A stretch of DNA of 64,000 nucleotides from Rhodocaloribacter sp964552015 (GCA_964552015.1 CAZKFR010000001.1:1-64000), one strand, 5' to 3'; positions 7,947-16,716 are shown, counted from the stretch's first letter. The notes: generated by a model not told the origin, from the sequence alone. Numbers and translations are program-made.

Positions 7947-8605
7947 CGGCAGAGCAGGGACAAAGCAACATGACGACGTTTGATTTGAGGAGCCTGTCCC
8001 CCCGGGACCGGCACAAGCTTTTGACCGGCCTGATCGTGCCGCGTCCCATCGCGTGGGTCACGACCGTCGATGAGGCCGGACGGGTCAATGCGGCTCCGTT
8101 CAGCTTCTTCAACATGATGGGCAGCGATCCCCCGGTGGTCGTCCTCGGCCCCGGCGACCGGCCCGGCGGTACCCCCAAGGATACCGCGGAGAACCTCCGG
8201 CAGACGCAGGCTTTCGTCGTCCACGTCGTCGACGAGGCATGCGCGGAGAAGATGAACCGGACGGCGGTCGACGTGCCCCCCGGGGTCAGCGAGATCGACG
8301 TGGCCGGTCTGACGACGGTGCCCTCGGTGCTCGTGCCGGTACCGCGGCTTTCCGAGGCGCCGGCGGCCATGGAGTGCCGTGTCGTGACCATCCTGCACGT
8401 GGGGCGAACCCGTGTCGTCGTTGGCGAGGTCCTGTACCTGCACCTCCGCGATGATCTGGTCGACCCGGAGCGGATGTACGTTCACACCGAGCGCCTGAAC
8501 GCCATCGGACGCATGCACGGAGGGGGCTGGTACGTCCGCACCCGCGATCTTTTTCGGATGGACCGTATCTCCCAGGACGTGCTCGCTGACGGGGAAGACA
8601 GGTAG
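7943..8605 (+). CDS. Flavin reductase family protein (FMN-binding split barrel)
   Basis: A 220-residue DIM6/NTAB-type flavin reductase-like protein that should bind FMN. It begins with the family pattern LTGLIVPRPIAWVTTVDEAGRVNAAPFSFFN, here interrupted in quotation: PRPIAWVTT then NAAPFSFFN. It further has DTAENLRQTQAFVVHVV and a closing IGRMHGGGWYVRT. The first ATG overlaps the YceI stop by four bases; a second ATG at 7970 lies nearer the homologous region and is equally possible. Substrate is unknown; these proteins often reduce free flavin or act as small oxidoreductases. Confidence 0.85.
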   Translation: MTAEQGQSNMTTFDLRSLSPRDRHKLLTGLIVPRPIAWVTTVDEAGRVNAAPFSFFNMMGSDPPVVVLGPGDRPGGTPKDTAENLRQTQAFVVHVVDEACAEKMNRTAVDVPPGVSEIDVAGLTTVPSVLVPVPRLSEAPAAMECRVVTILHVGRTRVVVGEVLYLHLRDDLVDPERMYVHTERLNAIGRMHGGGWYVRTRDLFRMDRISQDVLADGEDR

Positions 8606-8614
8606 GCGGCTGGC

Positions 8615-8971
8615 ATGGATATCGAGACCCTCTATCACGTCTGCCGGGACCGGCCCGGTGTGACCGAGGAGACGCCTTTTGGCGAGGATGTGCTGGTGTT
8701 CAAGGTCATGGGCAAGATGTTCGCGCTCATGAACGTGGAGGAACACCCTCTGCGTGTGAACCTCAAGTGCGATCCGGCCCGGGCGCTTGAACTGAGGGCC
8801 ACGTACGCGGCGATCCGACCGGGCTACCACATGAACAAGCGCCACTGGAACACCGTCGTGCTCGACGGTTCGTTGCCTGATGCGCTGGTGAAAGACCTCG
8901 TCGATCATTCCTATGAGCTCGTGGTTCGAGGGTTGTCCAGGCGGGATCGGGAGGGGCTGGGAGCGCTATGA
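8615..8971 (+). CDS. MmcQ/YjbR family protein
   Basis: A 118-residue CyaY-like-fold protein of the MmcQ/YjbR family. Visible hallmarks are GVTEETPFGEDVLVFKVMGKMFAL near the start (as ETPFGED and FKVMGKMFA), NLKCDPA, and IRPGYHMNKRHWNTV. Family members are described as putative DNA-binding proteins but no function is settled. It follows the flavin reductase by 9 bases and its stop overlaps the start of the RluA gene by four bases, so the four genes 7380-9657 form one operon. Confidence 0.88.
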   Translation: MDIETLYHVCRDRPGVTEETPFGEDVLVFKVMGKMFALMNVEEHPLRVNLKCDPARALELRATYAAIRPGYHMNKRHWNTVVLDGSLPDALVKDLVDHSYELVVRGLSRRDREGLGAL

Positions 8972-9657
8972 GGCTCGACGTGCTGTACCTGGACAACCAT
9001 TTGCTCGTCGTCAACAAGCCACCTGGCATGCTGGCGCAGGCCGATACGACCGGCGACACGGACGTGGTCACGCTGGGGAAGGCGTACCTCAAAGAGCGTT
9101 TCCAGAAGCCGGGCAACGTGTTTCTGGGGCTGGTGCACCGCCTCGATCGTCCGGCGTCGGGTGTGATGGTGCTGGCCCGGACCTCGAAGGCCGCCGCCCG
9201 GCTGTCGGAGCAGTTTCGCCGCCATAGCCCCGAGAAGCGCTACCTGGCGCTGGTCGAGGGAGCCTGGGATGGCAACGGCACGGCCGTCGATCACCTGCTC
9301 AAGGTGGGGCGGACCGTTCGGGTTGTCCCGGCGACGCATCCGGGGGGGAAGCGAGCCGAGCTGGCGTGGCGTGTGCTCGGGAGCGATGGGCGGGTCAGCC
9401 TGGTGGAGGTGCGCCTCACGACGGGCCGCCCGCATCAGATTCGCGTCCAACTGGCCCACCGGGGTCATCCCTTGCTGGGCGACCTGCGCTACGGGGCCCG
9501 GCAGCCCTTCGACGGGCGCAACCTGGCGCTGCACAGCTGGTACCTGGGCCTCGAACATCCGACGCGCCGCGTCGCCATGGCCTGGCATGTGCCGCCACCC
9601 CCCTCGTGGGGAGCGCGCTTTCAGCCTCAGATCGAACGGCTGCTCGCCACAGCGTGA
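8968..9657 (+). CDS. RluA-family pseudouridine synthase
   Basis: A 229-residue RNA pseudouridine synthase without an S4 domain. The catalytic motif LVHRLDRPASGVMVLA contains the active aspartate at 60, followed by ARTSKAAARLSEQFR and the C-terminal TGRPHQIRVQLAHRGHPLLGD signature. It opens with LYLDNHLLVVNKPPGM, the usual first strand. Target uridine in rRNA or tRNA cannot be assigned. It ends the YceI operon and is convergent with the small gene at 9674. Confidence 0.92.
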   Translation: MRLDVLYLDNHLLVVNKPPGMLAQADTTGDTDVVTLGKAYLKERFQKPGNVFLGLVHRLDRPASGVMVLARTSKAAARLSEQFRRHSPEKRYLALVEGAWDGNGTAVDHLLKVGRTVRVVPATHPGGKRAELAWRVLGSDGRVSLVEVRLTTGRPHQIRVQLAHRGHPLLGDLRYGARQPFDGRNLALHSWYLGLEHPTRRVAMAWHVPPPPSWGARFQPQIERLLATA

Positions 9658-9673
9658 ACGTCCCGCGGCGCCC

Positions 9674-9964
9674 TCAGGAGAGCCGGTAGGCCTGCACCCC
9701 CTCGGCCTGCGCGCGGGCACCGGGCACGACGCAGACGGCGTGCCCGCGGAACGGATCGAGCACCACCGGCAGGTAATTGTAGGTCTCGAACCGCCTGGGC
9801 TCACGGCCAAGCCGTTCTGCCAGAGCATGACGAAACGTCTCGTAGGCATCCGGCCCCAGGAGGATGAAACAGGCCTCGTGTCCTGCCTCACTGAGCTGGC
9901 GGATACTGTCGTCGATGAAGTCGAGGATCTCGTCGTGCGAGGGGGTATGCTCGTAAAGGGTCAT
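9674..9964 (-). CDS. Small alpha/beta protein, possible HK97 A-domain (family 4 encapsulin-like)
   Basis: A 96-residue protein I do not recognise with certainty. It is predicted to have a first helix (8-26), a strand FILLG at 33-37 followed at once by a helix over DAYETFRHALAERLG, then strands around NYLPVVLDP and HAVCVVPG, and a last strand QAYRLS. This order (strand-GPDAY-helix, then a two-strand unit with VVP) is reminiscent of the A-domain of HK97-type capsids as seen in the tiny family 4 encapsulins. That reading is inference only. No cargo-like gene is adjacent: RluA is convergent and a ferrochelatase homolog diverges 256 bases upstream. Confidence 0.55.
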   Translation of the reverse strand: MTLYEHTPSHDEILDFIDDSIRQLSEAGHEACFILLGPDAYETFRHALAERLGREPRRFETYNYLPVVLDPFRGHAVCVVPGARAQAEGVQAYRLS

Positions 9965-10219
9965 GAGGCGCGGCCGGTCGTTGGTGGGCTCAAGACGCGT
10001 CGTGGACGGCCGATACTCTCGTGGAGTTCCTGTAGCGAGCCGCCAGCAGCCCGGGTTAACATGTCGTGAAGTTTGCCGGGATGCTGCGTGAACAGTTCGG
10101 GGATTGCAGGAAACTTCAATGTGTCCGAGGAACAGCGGGAAGACGGGATAGGGTTCCACGGGTAGTGGTATCGGTCCGGTGGCTGTACCTGAACGTCTGA
10201 GCCCTTCGAAGCATCCATT
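9965..10219. other. Divergent intergenic region upstream of ferrochelatase homolog
   Basis: About 255 bases separate the starts of the leftward small gene and the rightward ferrochelatase homolog. An 85-codon leftward frame fills it but its composition looks random and its ATG nearly abuts the opposite start, so I do not call it. It likely holds both promoters; no clear box was identified. Confidence 0.5.
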
Positions 10220-11542
10220 ATGACCCCTCGCGATTTCCTGCAGCGCTATCGTTTCGATGCCCGGATGATCACGGGGCGTTTCTATGCGCACGAGCCGCTG
10301 TTGGTGGAGCAGGGAGATCGGGTGGGGGTCGTGCTGCTGTATCCGGGAGGGCCCGGCATACCGGAGGACGTTGCCTCGTTCCTCTACGGCGTGCTCATGG
10401 ATCCGGCGGTCGTCGATCTGCCCCTGGGCCGGCGCCTGCGCCCGGTGGTGTGCCGGACACTTTCTTCGCTCCTGGCCAAGCGTATCGGTCGCGAATACGA
10501 GGCGATCGGAGGGCGCTCGCCCATCAACCGCCTCACGCGGGAACAGGCCGTGGCGCTGGAGACCCGGTTGAACCTCCGGTATGGAAAGGCCACCGGCGTT
10601 TCGTTTCACGCGTACCCGGCGGCACGATACGGGCACCCTTCCTTTGAAGTGGTGGCCATGCAGATGGAGTCCGACGGGATCGATAAGGTCGTCCTGTTGC
10701 CACTCTATCCCCAGTACGCGAAAATGACCACCGGCTCGGCGCTCTGCTACTGGTGGACGCTCGAACAGGCCGGGGAGATACCTTCCTGGCCGACCACGTT
10801 CGCCTTCGAGTATGCCGCGCATCCCAAGTACGTACAGGCGCTGAGTGAGCGGATCGACGAGGCGTTGCAGCGGTTCCCGCGCGCGGTCCGGTCGGACGTG
10901 CACCTGGTTTTCACGGCGCTGGCCACGCCGATGCGTGAGATGACCGTGCACCGTGACCCGTACTGTTGCCTGGTGCACAGCACGGTCGACCGGGTCATGG
11001 CGCACCGGGGGCACGACCTGCCCTTCCACGTCACGTTCCAGAGCATGGCCGGCCTGGCCGAATGGCTCGCACCGGAGACCGAGGAGACGGTGGTCGAACT
11101 GGCGCGTCAGGGGGCCCGGGCCGTGTTGATGGTACCCGTATCGTTCGTGTCGGACCGGCTGGAAACGGTCTATCGGCTGGACGTCCGACTCCGCGAGAAG
11201 GCGGAGCAGCGGGGGCTGGTGCATTTCGAGGTGACCTCCGGTCTGAACTGTCACCCGCTCTTCATCGAGGCCCTGTCGGAGGTCGTGCTCTCCCAGATCC
11301 GCTGGCCCGAGTCCGTGGCCGGGGTCGGCGATGGGGTTGCCCCCTATGCCATCTGTCCGGTGGGGCGGGCCGGCGTGTACGCCGCCGCGGAGCGCCAGGT
11401 GCGGTGTACGCGGTGCCCGATGATTGCCGAGGCGGCCCGCTGGGAAGAGCGTCCCGGCGAGGCCGGTTGGCCCGGTCCCGCTCCCAAACTGCGGAACGGG
11501 CCGACATGGCCCTCCGGGACGGCGCCTCAGCCGGAAAAATAA
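10220..11542 (+). CDS. Ferrochelatase homolog lacking the catalytic histidine
   Basis: A 440-residue HemH-family protein. Family features include VVLLYPGGPG (35-46), VVLLPLYPQYAKMTTGSA (157-174), FQSMAGLAEWLAP (273-285), SFVSDRLETVY (308-318) with the conserved glutamate 315, and LNCHPLFIEAL. The motif that is SAHSLP in ferrochelatases reads TALATP at 232-237, so the metal-inserting histidine is leucine 234, and the second histidine of SDHxET is arginine 313. The C terminus adds Cys379 and CTRC at 396-399, positions where some ferrochelatases bind a 2Fe-2S cluster. It may be a divergent chelatase, a pseudoenzyme or act on another tetrapyrrole. The 3' end overlaps the convergent ABC gene by 16 bases. 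Confidence 0.85.
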   Translation: MTPRDFLQRYRFDARMITGRFYAHEPLLVEQGDRVGVVLLYPGGPGIPEDVASFLYGVLMDPAVVDLPLGRRLRPVVCRTLSSLLAKRIGREYEAIGGRSPINRLTREQAVALETRLNLRYGKATGVSFHAYPAARYGHPSFEVVAMQMESDGIDKVVLLPLYPQYAKMTTGSALCYWWTLEQAGEIPSWPTTFAFEYAAHPKYVQALSERIDEALQRFPRAVRSDVHLVFTALATPMREMTVHRDPYCCLVHSTVDRVMAHRGHDLPFHVTFQSMAGLAEWLAPETEETVVELARQGARAVLMVPVSFVSDRLETVYRLDVRLREKAEQRGLVHFEVTSGLNCHPLFIEALSEVVLSQIRWPESVAGVGDGVAPYAICPVGRAGVYAAAERQVRCTRCPMIAEAARWEERPGEAGWPGPAPKLRNGPTWPSGTAPQPEK

Positions 11543-12228
11543 CCCTCGAGTTCCTTCAGGATATCCGGGGTCGTTTCCGTGTCCTTGACGATGCGGCCCC
11601 CGTCGAGGACCACGATCCGGCGGCACACGTCCGTGACATGGGTCAGGTCGTGGCTCGAAAGGAGAATGGTCGTTCCGTAGGCGGCGTGCAGGTCCCGGAG
11701 GAGCTTCCTCAGGCGGAGCTGCGAAGGGGGATCGAGGTTGGCGAAGGGCTCATCAAGAATCAGCAGGCGGGGCCGCACGAACATGGCCGCGATGATCCCG
11801 ATCTTTTTGGCATTGCCCAGCGAGAGGTCGCGGAGGAGTCGGGTCGTCTTCCCGAAGGGCTCATCCGGGTAAAACGATTGAAAGGGGCGGAGCGCCTGCC
11901 GGGTCTGCTCGGAGGTGAAGCCGTAGAGGGAGCCGATGAAGTCGAAGTATTCGTCGGCCGTGAGGAAGTCGATGAGAAAGGTTGCGTCGAGGTACGAGCC
12001 CGTGTGTTTTTTCCACGCATCGGTCCGTCGTACGGACAGGCCACCCAGTTGCACGTCGCCCGTGCTCGGGTCCAGCAAGTCGAGCAACAGACGCAAGAAC
12101 GTGGATTTACCGGCCCCGTTGCTGCCGACCAGTCCCACGATCGCGCCGGCCCCCACATGGAACGCAGGTACGTCGAGCACGGTCCGGTGCCCGTAGGTCT
12201 TCGTCAGGTGCTGGACGTCGATCGTCAT
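11527..12228 (-). CDS. ABC transporter ATPase, partner of DUF5687 permease
   Basis: A 233-residue ABC ATPase with Walker A GSNGAGKST, signature region RDLSLGNAKKIGI (a degenerate LSxGxxxK form as in NatA/CcmA-like exporters) and Walker B LLILDEPFANLD. It follows the DUF5687 permease gene by six bases on the same strand, so the two make one exporter-type complex at the inner membrane. Cargo is unknown; in Bacteroidota this pair is widespread and uncharacterised. Confidence 0.88.
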   Translation of the reverse strand: MTIDVQHLTKTYGHRTVLDVPAFHVGAGAIVGLVGSNGAGKSTFLRLLLDLLDPSTGDVQLGGLSVRRTDAWKKHTGSYLDATFLIDFLTADEYFDFIGSLYGFTSEQTRQALRPFQSFYPDEPFGKTTRLLRDLSLGNAKKIGIIAAMFVRPRLLILDEPFANLDPPSQLRLRKLLRDLHAAYGTTILLSSHDLTHVTDVCRRIVVLDGGRIVKDTETTPDILKELEGYFSG

Positions 12229-12234
12229 GGCGGT

Positions 12235-13746
12235 TCAACGGTGTCGGCGTCGCCGGAAGCCTTCGGCCATGCCACGGCGCCTCCGGGCGAACAGGTGGGT
12301 GAACAGCGTGATCCAGAGGGGGGTGGCAAGCAGGCTCACGAGGCCGGCTCCTCCCAGCCAGAGCAGGCCCGTCGCCGGGGCGTCACGCATGACGAGCAGG
12401 AGCACCGAGGGGGGGACGGCCGTGGGGAAGAACCACAGCCAGTGGGCTGCCGAGAAGCCTTCGTAGTTGAAGAAGGCCCCGCTCCGGGACACGTCGACGT
12501 ACTGCCGGTTGCGCAGCGCCAGGAAGAGCACCAGCACCGTCGTGATGCCGGCGTTGTAGAACAGGAAGGCCACGTGCAGGGGTACGAGGGCCGGTTTGAG
12601 CCAGAGGAAGAGCGGGGCACTGAGCAGGAAAAGGACCAGACACGAGCCCTGAAGCAGGAGCATTTTGGCCGTGATCGTACGACGGGGTGCCAGTGGACGC
12701 ACCAGAAGGCCGTCGAAGAAACTGCTTTCCCAGCTGAACATGAGCTGGCCGTAGTTGAGCACGAACCCGCCCGAGGCAAAGAGGCCTATGACGCCGCCGA
12801 GGATGACCTCGCCCCGGGTAAAGGGGCTTGCCAGGAGAAAGATCAGGTAGAGGGTGGAGAACAGCAGGGAGATCAACAGGTAGTGCCGCGGCCTCCGGTT
12901 CCGAACGATGAGCCGGAGTTCGAGCAGCACGAGCGGACTGTACGCGCCACGACGGAGGAAGCGAGGTAGGCTCCAGCGTCGTGTGGAGGCCGGTATCTCT
13001 TCGGCCCGGCGCAACTGCTTCAGCAGGAGATGACCCGAGGCCAGCGTGGTCCAGACCGGAAGGAGCAGCACGAGCAGCAGGGTCGATATCTGTGTCTGCA
13101 GGAGGGTGTCAAACAGGTGGGCCGAGTAGGTCTGCACGTAGCGCGTGCCCGCCAGGTCATCTACGTAGACGAGGGCCGTCAGCAATGCCAGGAAAAAGAG
13201 GAAAGACCGCTCGTGACGCGCCAGCAGGGTCCGACATACCAGGTTGGCGAAGTTGGCGGCAACGAGTAGCATGACGATGCCCGTGAGCCAGGCCAGCGCG
13301 CCGGGAAGCGGGTACACGCCGAGGACGTGGCGGGACCAGAATGGAAGGAGGAAGACCAGAGGGCCGATGTTGTGGAGGCTCAGCAGGGAAGTGGCCTGAA
13401 AAAAGCGGATCAGGTGGCTTCTGGCCACCGGCAGGTGGAGGTAAGGGCGGAGGTAGCGGGCCGGGGTCCGCTGGAAGAGGAAACGGAGACCGAAGAGGCC
13501 CAGAAAGACGGGGAGCAGAAAACGGTTGATCAGCGCGGCCGGCTCGACGCCAGGCTGGATCAGGATGGAGAACCGATCGAAGAACCACCCGGTGGTCACC
13601 AGGATGAAACCCAGACAGAGACTCATGATGCCCAGGAAGATCCAGACGAACAGATGTTGCCGGGCACGCAATTCACGTACATAGACCCGCCACTGATTCC
13701 TCAAAAGCAGGCCGTACGTTGCGATTTCCGCCGTTCTGTTCGTCAT
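12235..13746 (-). CDS. DUF5687 ABC permease
   Basis: A polytopic membrane protein of about 503 residues with roughly ten to twelve hydrophobic segments, for example LFVWIFLGIMSLCLGFILV near the N terminus and FLLPVFLGLFGLRFLF. The order of segments, the LRxxxRxxWRxxYxRE-like amphipathic start and the RPLAPRRTITAKMLLL loop fit DUF5687, a Bacteroidota permease family. Alternative ATG codons lie at 13752 and 13767; 13746 gives the shortest hydrophilic lead. It is transcribed with the ATPase 6 bases downstream. Confidence 0.82.
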   Translation of the reverse strand: MTNRTAEIATYGLLLRNQWRVYVRELRARQHLFVWIFLGIMSLCLGFILVTTGWFFDRFSILIQPGVEPAALINRFLLPVFLGLFGLRFLFQRTPARYLRPYLHLPVARSHLIRFFQATSLLSLHNIGPLVFLLPFWSRHVLGVYPLPGALAWLTGIVMLLVAANFANLVCRTLLARHERSFLFFLALLTALVYVDDLAGTRYVQTYSAHLFDTLLQTQISTLLLVLLLPVWTTLASGHLLLKQLRRAEEIPASTRRWSLPRFLRRGAYSPLVLLELRLIVRNRRPRHYLLISLLFSTLYLIFLLASPFTRGEVILGGVIGLFASGGFVLNYGQLMFSWESSFFDGLLVRPLAPRRTITAKMLLLQGSCLVLFLLSAPLFLWLKPALVPLHVAFLFYNAGITTVLVLFLALRNRQYVDVSRSGAFFNYEGFSAAHWLWFFPTAVPPSVLLLVMRDAPATGLLWLGGAGLVSLLATPLWITLFTHLFARRRRGMAEGFRRRRHR

Positions 13747-13905
13747 GGGCATGCCGGGGGGGGGCAAGAGGGTCCTTGTTCAGGGCGCGGGCTGTGCGGT
13801 CCCTCGGAGCCAGATGCAAGGATCGGGCCCGCAGAGCAGGCAGCCTGAACCTGAAACAGGTGCCAGATCGGGCACGCCCTGAGGCTGCGAACGATGTACG
13901 GGCCC

Positions 13906-14511
13906 TCAAGGCTGCGAGGACGATCCGTCGAACGCATGCAGGAAATAGCCCGCATAGGCATATCGGGTCAGGTCTCGGTCAACCGACACCTCCGGGCAAT
14001 AGACGCCACGCAGGTCGTCGCGGGCAAAGAGGGGCCGCGTGTGCCGGCAGAGGACCGGATCGAACAGGCGGCACGGCCCGTCGTGATGGATGTGAATCCA
14101 GGCATGGCCGGCGAACGTGTTGTTCCCGGAACGACACCGGCCCGTCACGAACTCCGCTTCGAACCCCAGTTCGAGGAGTTTGCGCCAGGTCCAGAGGGCA
14201 AAGTCCTCGCAGTCGCCCTGCCGGATTTGCTCGAACGTGAGCGGGTGTTGCCAGTAGTCCGCGCTCAGGAAAAGGTCCGGATCGCGGCGGTACTGGCAGT
14301 CCCTGAGCCAGCTCAGCAGGTCGTCCAGGGTATGGACGCGTACGCGGCTCGTGCCGGTCAGGTACCAGGCAAAGTCATGGGTAGCGCCGGCCCCGTAGCA
14401 TGCCAGGGGGACGTCGAGGGGGAACCGTTGCCAGGGATCCCGCAGGGATACCGTGCGCAGGAGTACCCGTGTGAGCGGCCGGGAGACGCGTCGGAAGAGG
14501 TTCTGCAACAT
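13906..14511 (-). CDS. Transglutaminase-like cysteine protease fold protein
   Basis: A 201-residue protein with a transglutaminase/BTLCP-like core. The expected triad is visible as Cys101 in QGDCEDFALW, His136 in FAGHAWIHI and Asp151 in RLFDPVL. The N terminus has TGTSRVRVHTLDDLLSWLRDC. No signal peptide is seen. Such proteins may cleave or crosslink peptides; the substrate is unknown. It lies leftward between the DUF5687 gene (159 bases away, same strand) and the DUF4399 lipoprotein gene upstream. Confidence 0.75.
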   Translation of the reverse strand: MLQNLFRRVSRPLTRVLLRTVSLRDPWQRFPLDVPLACYGAGATHDFAWYLTGTSRVRVHTLDDLLSWLRDCQYRRDPDLFLSADYWQHPLTFEQIRQGDCEDFALWTWRKLLELGFEAEFVTGRCRSGNNTFAGHAWIHIHHDGPCRLFDPVLCRHTRPLFARDDLRGVYCPEVSVDRDLTRYAYAGYFLHAFDGSSSQP

Positions 14512-14651
14512 AGGCCGTGGAAGGTGACGGAGCGGAGCCGGGTGGCTCTACGGAATCGCCGGTCACAGGATGCAGGACGATCTCGCCAGGGACCGCGTCG
14601 GGCCGGGGGGCGGGGGCACGGGCCGGGCCCCCGGCCCCGACCGCGCACGTG

Positions 14652-15086
14652 TCACTTCACGACGACGATCTGAATCTCGTCCCGATACGCATCACCTTCC
14701 AGGGCGATGTGGGCGCCATCGGCCAGCTGGAGGCGTAGCGTGTGGGGCCCGGCCGGCAGTTCGAGCGTCGCTTCAGCGGCGCCCGTGCCGTAATGCCGGT
14801 GCAGCGAGTCGTTCGGGATCACCTGGCCGGGGGCGATGAAGTCGGTGTCGATCAGGATATGCAGGTGCCCGGTGCCTTCTTCCATGGTCCCGGCCGGGGC
14901 GAGCCGGACTCCTTCAACGCCCATCTGAATGGTCACGGGAGAACGGACGGTGTCGCCATCGACCGGTGTGATGAAGTAAACACGGACCGTGTCGGCGGCC
15001 GCCGGCGTTTCCGGCGACGAGGCTTCCTGGCGGCAGGCCGCCGAGAACAGGCTGATGGCTGCGAGCAGGGGAAGGACGAACTTCAT
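14652..15086 (-). CDS. DUF4399 lipoprotein
   Basis: A 144-residue lipoprotein. The signal peptide MKFVLPLLAAISLFSAAC ends in a lipobox with cysteine 18. The mature part carries DUF4399: VYFITPVDGDTVRSPVTIQMGVEGV at the start (FITPVDGDTV, MGVEG), GTGHLHILID in the middle, and LPAGPHTLRLQLADGAHIAL toward the end. Function of DUF4399 is unknown; the HLHILID histidines recall small copper- or ligand-binding sandwich domains. ATG 15086 was chosen because the signal peptide starts there. Confidence 0.85.
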   Translation of the reverse strand: MKFVLPLLAAISLFSAACRQEASSPETPAAADTVRVYFITPVDGDTVRSPVTIQMGVEGVRLAPAGTMEEGTGHLHILIDTDFIAPGQVIPNDSLHRHYGTGAAEATLELPAGPHTLRLQLADGAHIALEGDAYRDEIQIVVVK

Positions 15087-15268
15087 GGTAAGGCGGTGGT
15101 GGGATTCGACAATCGTTAGCGGTCCCGAATATACAACGTTGCCAGATTTTTTCATCTCGATCCGCGGCCTGAAACGCCCTTGCACATTTTTCGCGGTGTC
15201 CGAAACGACGGCGTCCTATCTTCCGACGAGTTTTTCCACCCTTCGGTCCACCCTTCGGGAGCGTTTCC

Positions 15269-15913
15269 TTGCCTGCGTCGCGTACCATCGTGCACCTACG
15301 TGCGGAGCAACTCGGGCACCGGTATGGCCGCCGCATCCTGTTCCGTCGCCTCGACCTGGAACTCCGCGGGGGGACGATCCTGGCCGTGACGGGGGCCAAC
15401 GGTTCGGGCAAGTCGACGCTGATCCGGATTCTGGCCGGGTTGCTGACGCCCTCGCGCGGGAAGGTGGTGCTGACCCTGGACGGGCGCTCCGTCCCGGTCG
15501 ACGAGCGTCCGTTTCATGTCGGCCTCGTGGCGCCCTACTTGAACGTGTATGATGCGTTTTCGGCGCGGGAAAACCTGGCCTTCGTGGCGCGTGCGAGGCG
15601 GCTCCCCGATGCACGGCGGCGCATCGATGCCGTGCTGGAGCGCGTGCAACTGGGGGGACGGGGCGATGATCTGGTGGCTACCTATTCGTCCGGGATGAAG
15701 CAGCGGGTGCGTTTTGCCGTGGCCCTGCTCGCCAGCCCCAGCCTGTTGCTGCTCGATGAGCCGACGTCTAACCTGGATGCGCCGGGGCGGGCCATGGTGG
15801 CGCAATTGATCGACGAGGCACGGAGGGAGGGGCGAGCCGTGGTCGTGGCCACGAACGACCCGGACGAAGCCGCCCGTTGCGACCGGCGCCTGTGCGTAGA
15901 AGATTATGGCTGA
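15269..15913 (+). CDS. ABC transporter ATPase, CcmA-like
   Basis: A 214-residue ABC ATPase with Walker A GANGSGKST, signature YSSGMKQRVRFA and Walker B LLLLDEPTSNLD. The short length and YSSGMKQR signature are closest to CcmA, the ATPase of the cytochrome c biogenesis heme exporter, and to related exporters. The start is a TTG at 15269, the only initiator near the homologous start. No CcmB or other permease is adjacent; the next gene is the convergent comF. Assignment to heme export is inference. Confidence 0.75.
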   Translation: MPASRTIVHLRAEQLGHRYGRRILFRRLDLELRGGTILAVTGANGSGKSTLIRILAGLLTPSRGKVVLTLDGRSVPVDERPFHVGLVAPYLNVYDAFSARENLAFVARARRLPDARRRIDAVLERVQLGGRGDDLVATYSSGMKQRVRFAVALLASPSLLLLDEPTSNLDAPGRAMVAQLIDEARREGRAVVVATNDPDEAARCDRRLCVEDYG

Positions 15914-15918
15914 GCCGG

Positions 15919-16617
15919 TCAGGCCAGTGCCAGCGTGGCCAGAAACAGGGTGGTGCCGGGGGCTTCACGCAGGCACTGGGCCGCCGCGGCGACCGTTGCG
16001 CCCGTCGTGAGGACATCGTCGACGAGCAGCAGGGGACGTCCCGCCACGGCTTCGGCATCCACGAGCGTGAAGGCGCCGTCGACGTTGGCCCACCGGTCGG
16101 TGCGATTCAGGCGGGTCTGGGAGCGGGTGGCGCGGGAGCGCCGGAGGAGGTCGGTGCGGCAGGGTACGCGGAGCGCGGCGGCGACGCCCAGGGCCAGTTC
16201 GGCGCTCTGGTTGTAGCCGCGCTCCAGGTAACGCGTGCGGTGAAGGGGAACGGGGAGCACAAGGATCCCGGGCGGCAGGACGAGGCCGCTCCGGGGCAGG
16301 GCATGGCCCATGAACTGACCCAGCGCCCGGGCCAGAAAAGGCCGGTTACCGTACTTGATCGTGTGCTGGATACGTTGCAACCGGCCACCCCGGTCGAAGC
16401 GCCACAGGGAAAAGGCGCCTTCGAAAACGCCCCGGGCTGCCGGCAGGCGGTCGAGGCGGTCCCGTACCTCGTCCAGGGACACGCGGGGGAGATGCCGCCG
16501 GCATGCACCGCACACCGGCAGGTGCGGGGTGGACAGCCGCGCTCCGCACCCGGGGCAGCACGCCGGGGCGAGGAGATCCAGGAGCGCGCTCGCTAGCCAA
16601 CGCCCCCCTCGCTTCAT
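15919..16617 (-). CDS. comF: ComF family phosphoribosyltransferase-like protein
   Basis: A 232-residue ComF/GntX protein. The N-terminal zinc ribbon is shown by LLAPACCPGCGARL and VCGACRRHL; the phosphoribosyltransferase fold ends in the PRPP-binding LLLVDDVLTTGATVAAAAQCL (VDDVLTTGAT). The linker IKYGNRPFLARALG and LERGYNQSAELA are family hallmarks. ComF is needed for uptake of transforming DNA in several bacteria, but the family is also kept in non-competent species. Start ATG 16617; an ATG at 16644 is possible. Confidence 0.9.
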   Translation of the reverse strand: MKRGGRWLASALLDLLAPACCPGCGARLSTPHLPVCGACRRHLPRVSLDEVRDRLDRLPAARGVFEGAFSLWRFDRGGRLQRIQHTIKYGNRPFLARALGQFMGHALPRSGLVLPPGILVLPVPLHRTRYLERGYNQSAELALGVAAALRVPCRTDLLRRSRATRSQTRLNRTDRWANVDGAFTLVDAEAVAGRPLLLVDDVLTTGATVAAAAQCLREAPGTTLFLATLALA

Positions 16618-16710
16618 CGCAGACCGGTGACCGTGCCCGAACATGGGATGGAAATGGGATGAAAATGCCGCACCGTCCCGGGGGTTTACGACGGAAGCAG
16701 GCAAAATTCG

Positions 16711-16716
16711 TATACT
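16711..16716 (+). promoter_or_regulatory. Candidate -10 box upstream of the gene at 16783
   Basis: The hexamer TATACT stands in a locally AT-rich stretch about 67 bases before the ATG at 16783. A TTTACG at 16685 is 20 bases upstream, longer than ideal spacing, so only the -10 element is proposed. Confidence 0.25.

Noticed and set aside
9961..10218. An 85-codon leftward open frame whose stop overlaps the small gene at 9964 by four bases
   Set aside because: Its ATG lies two bases from the opposite ferrochelatase start, composition looks random, and no domain or conserved pattern is visible. The ATGA overlap may be chance.
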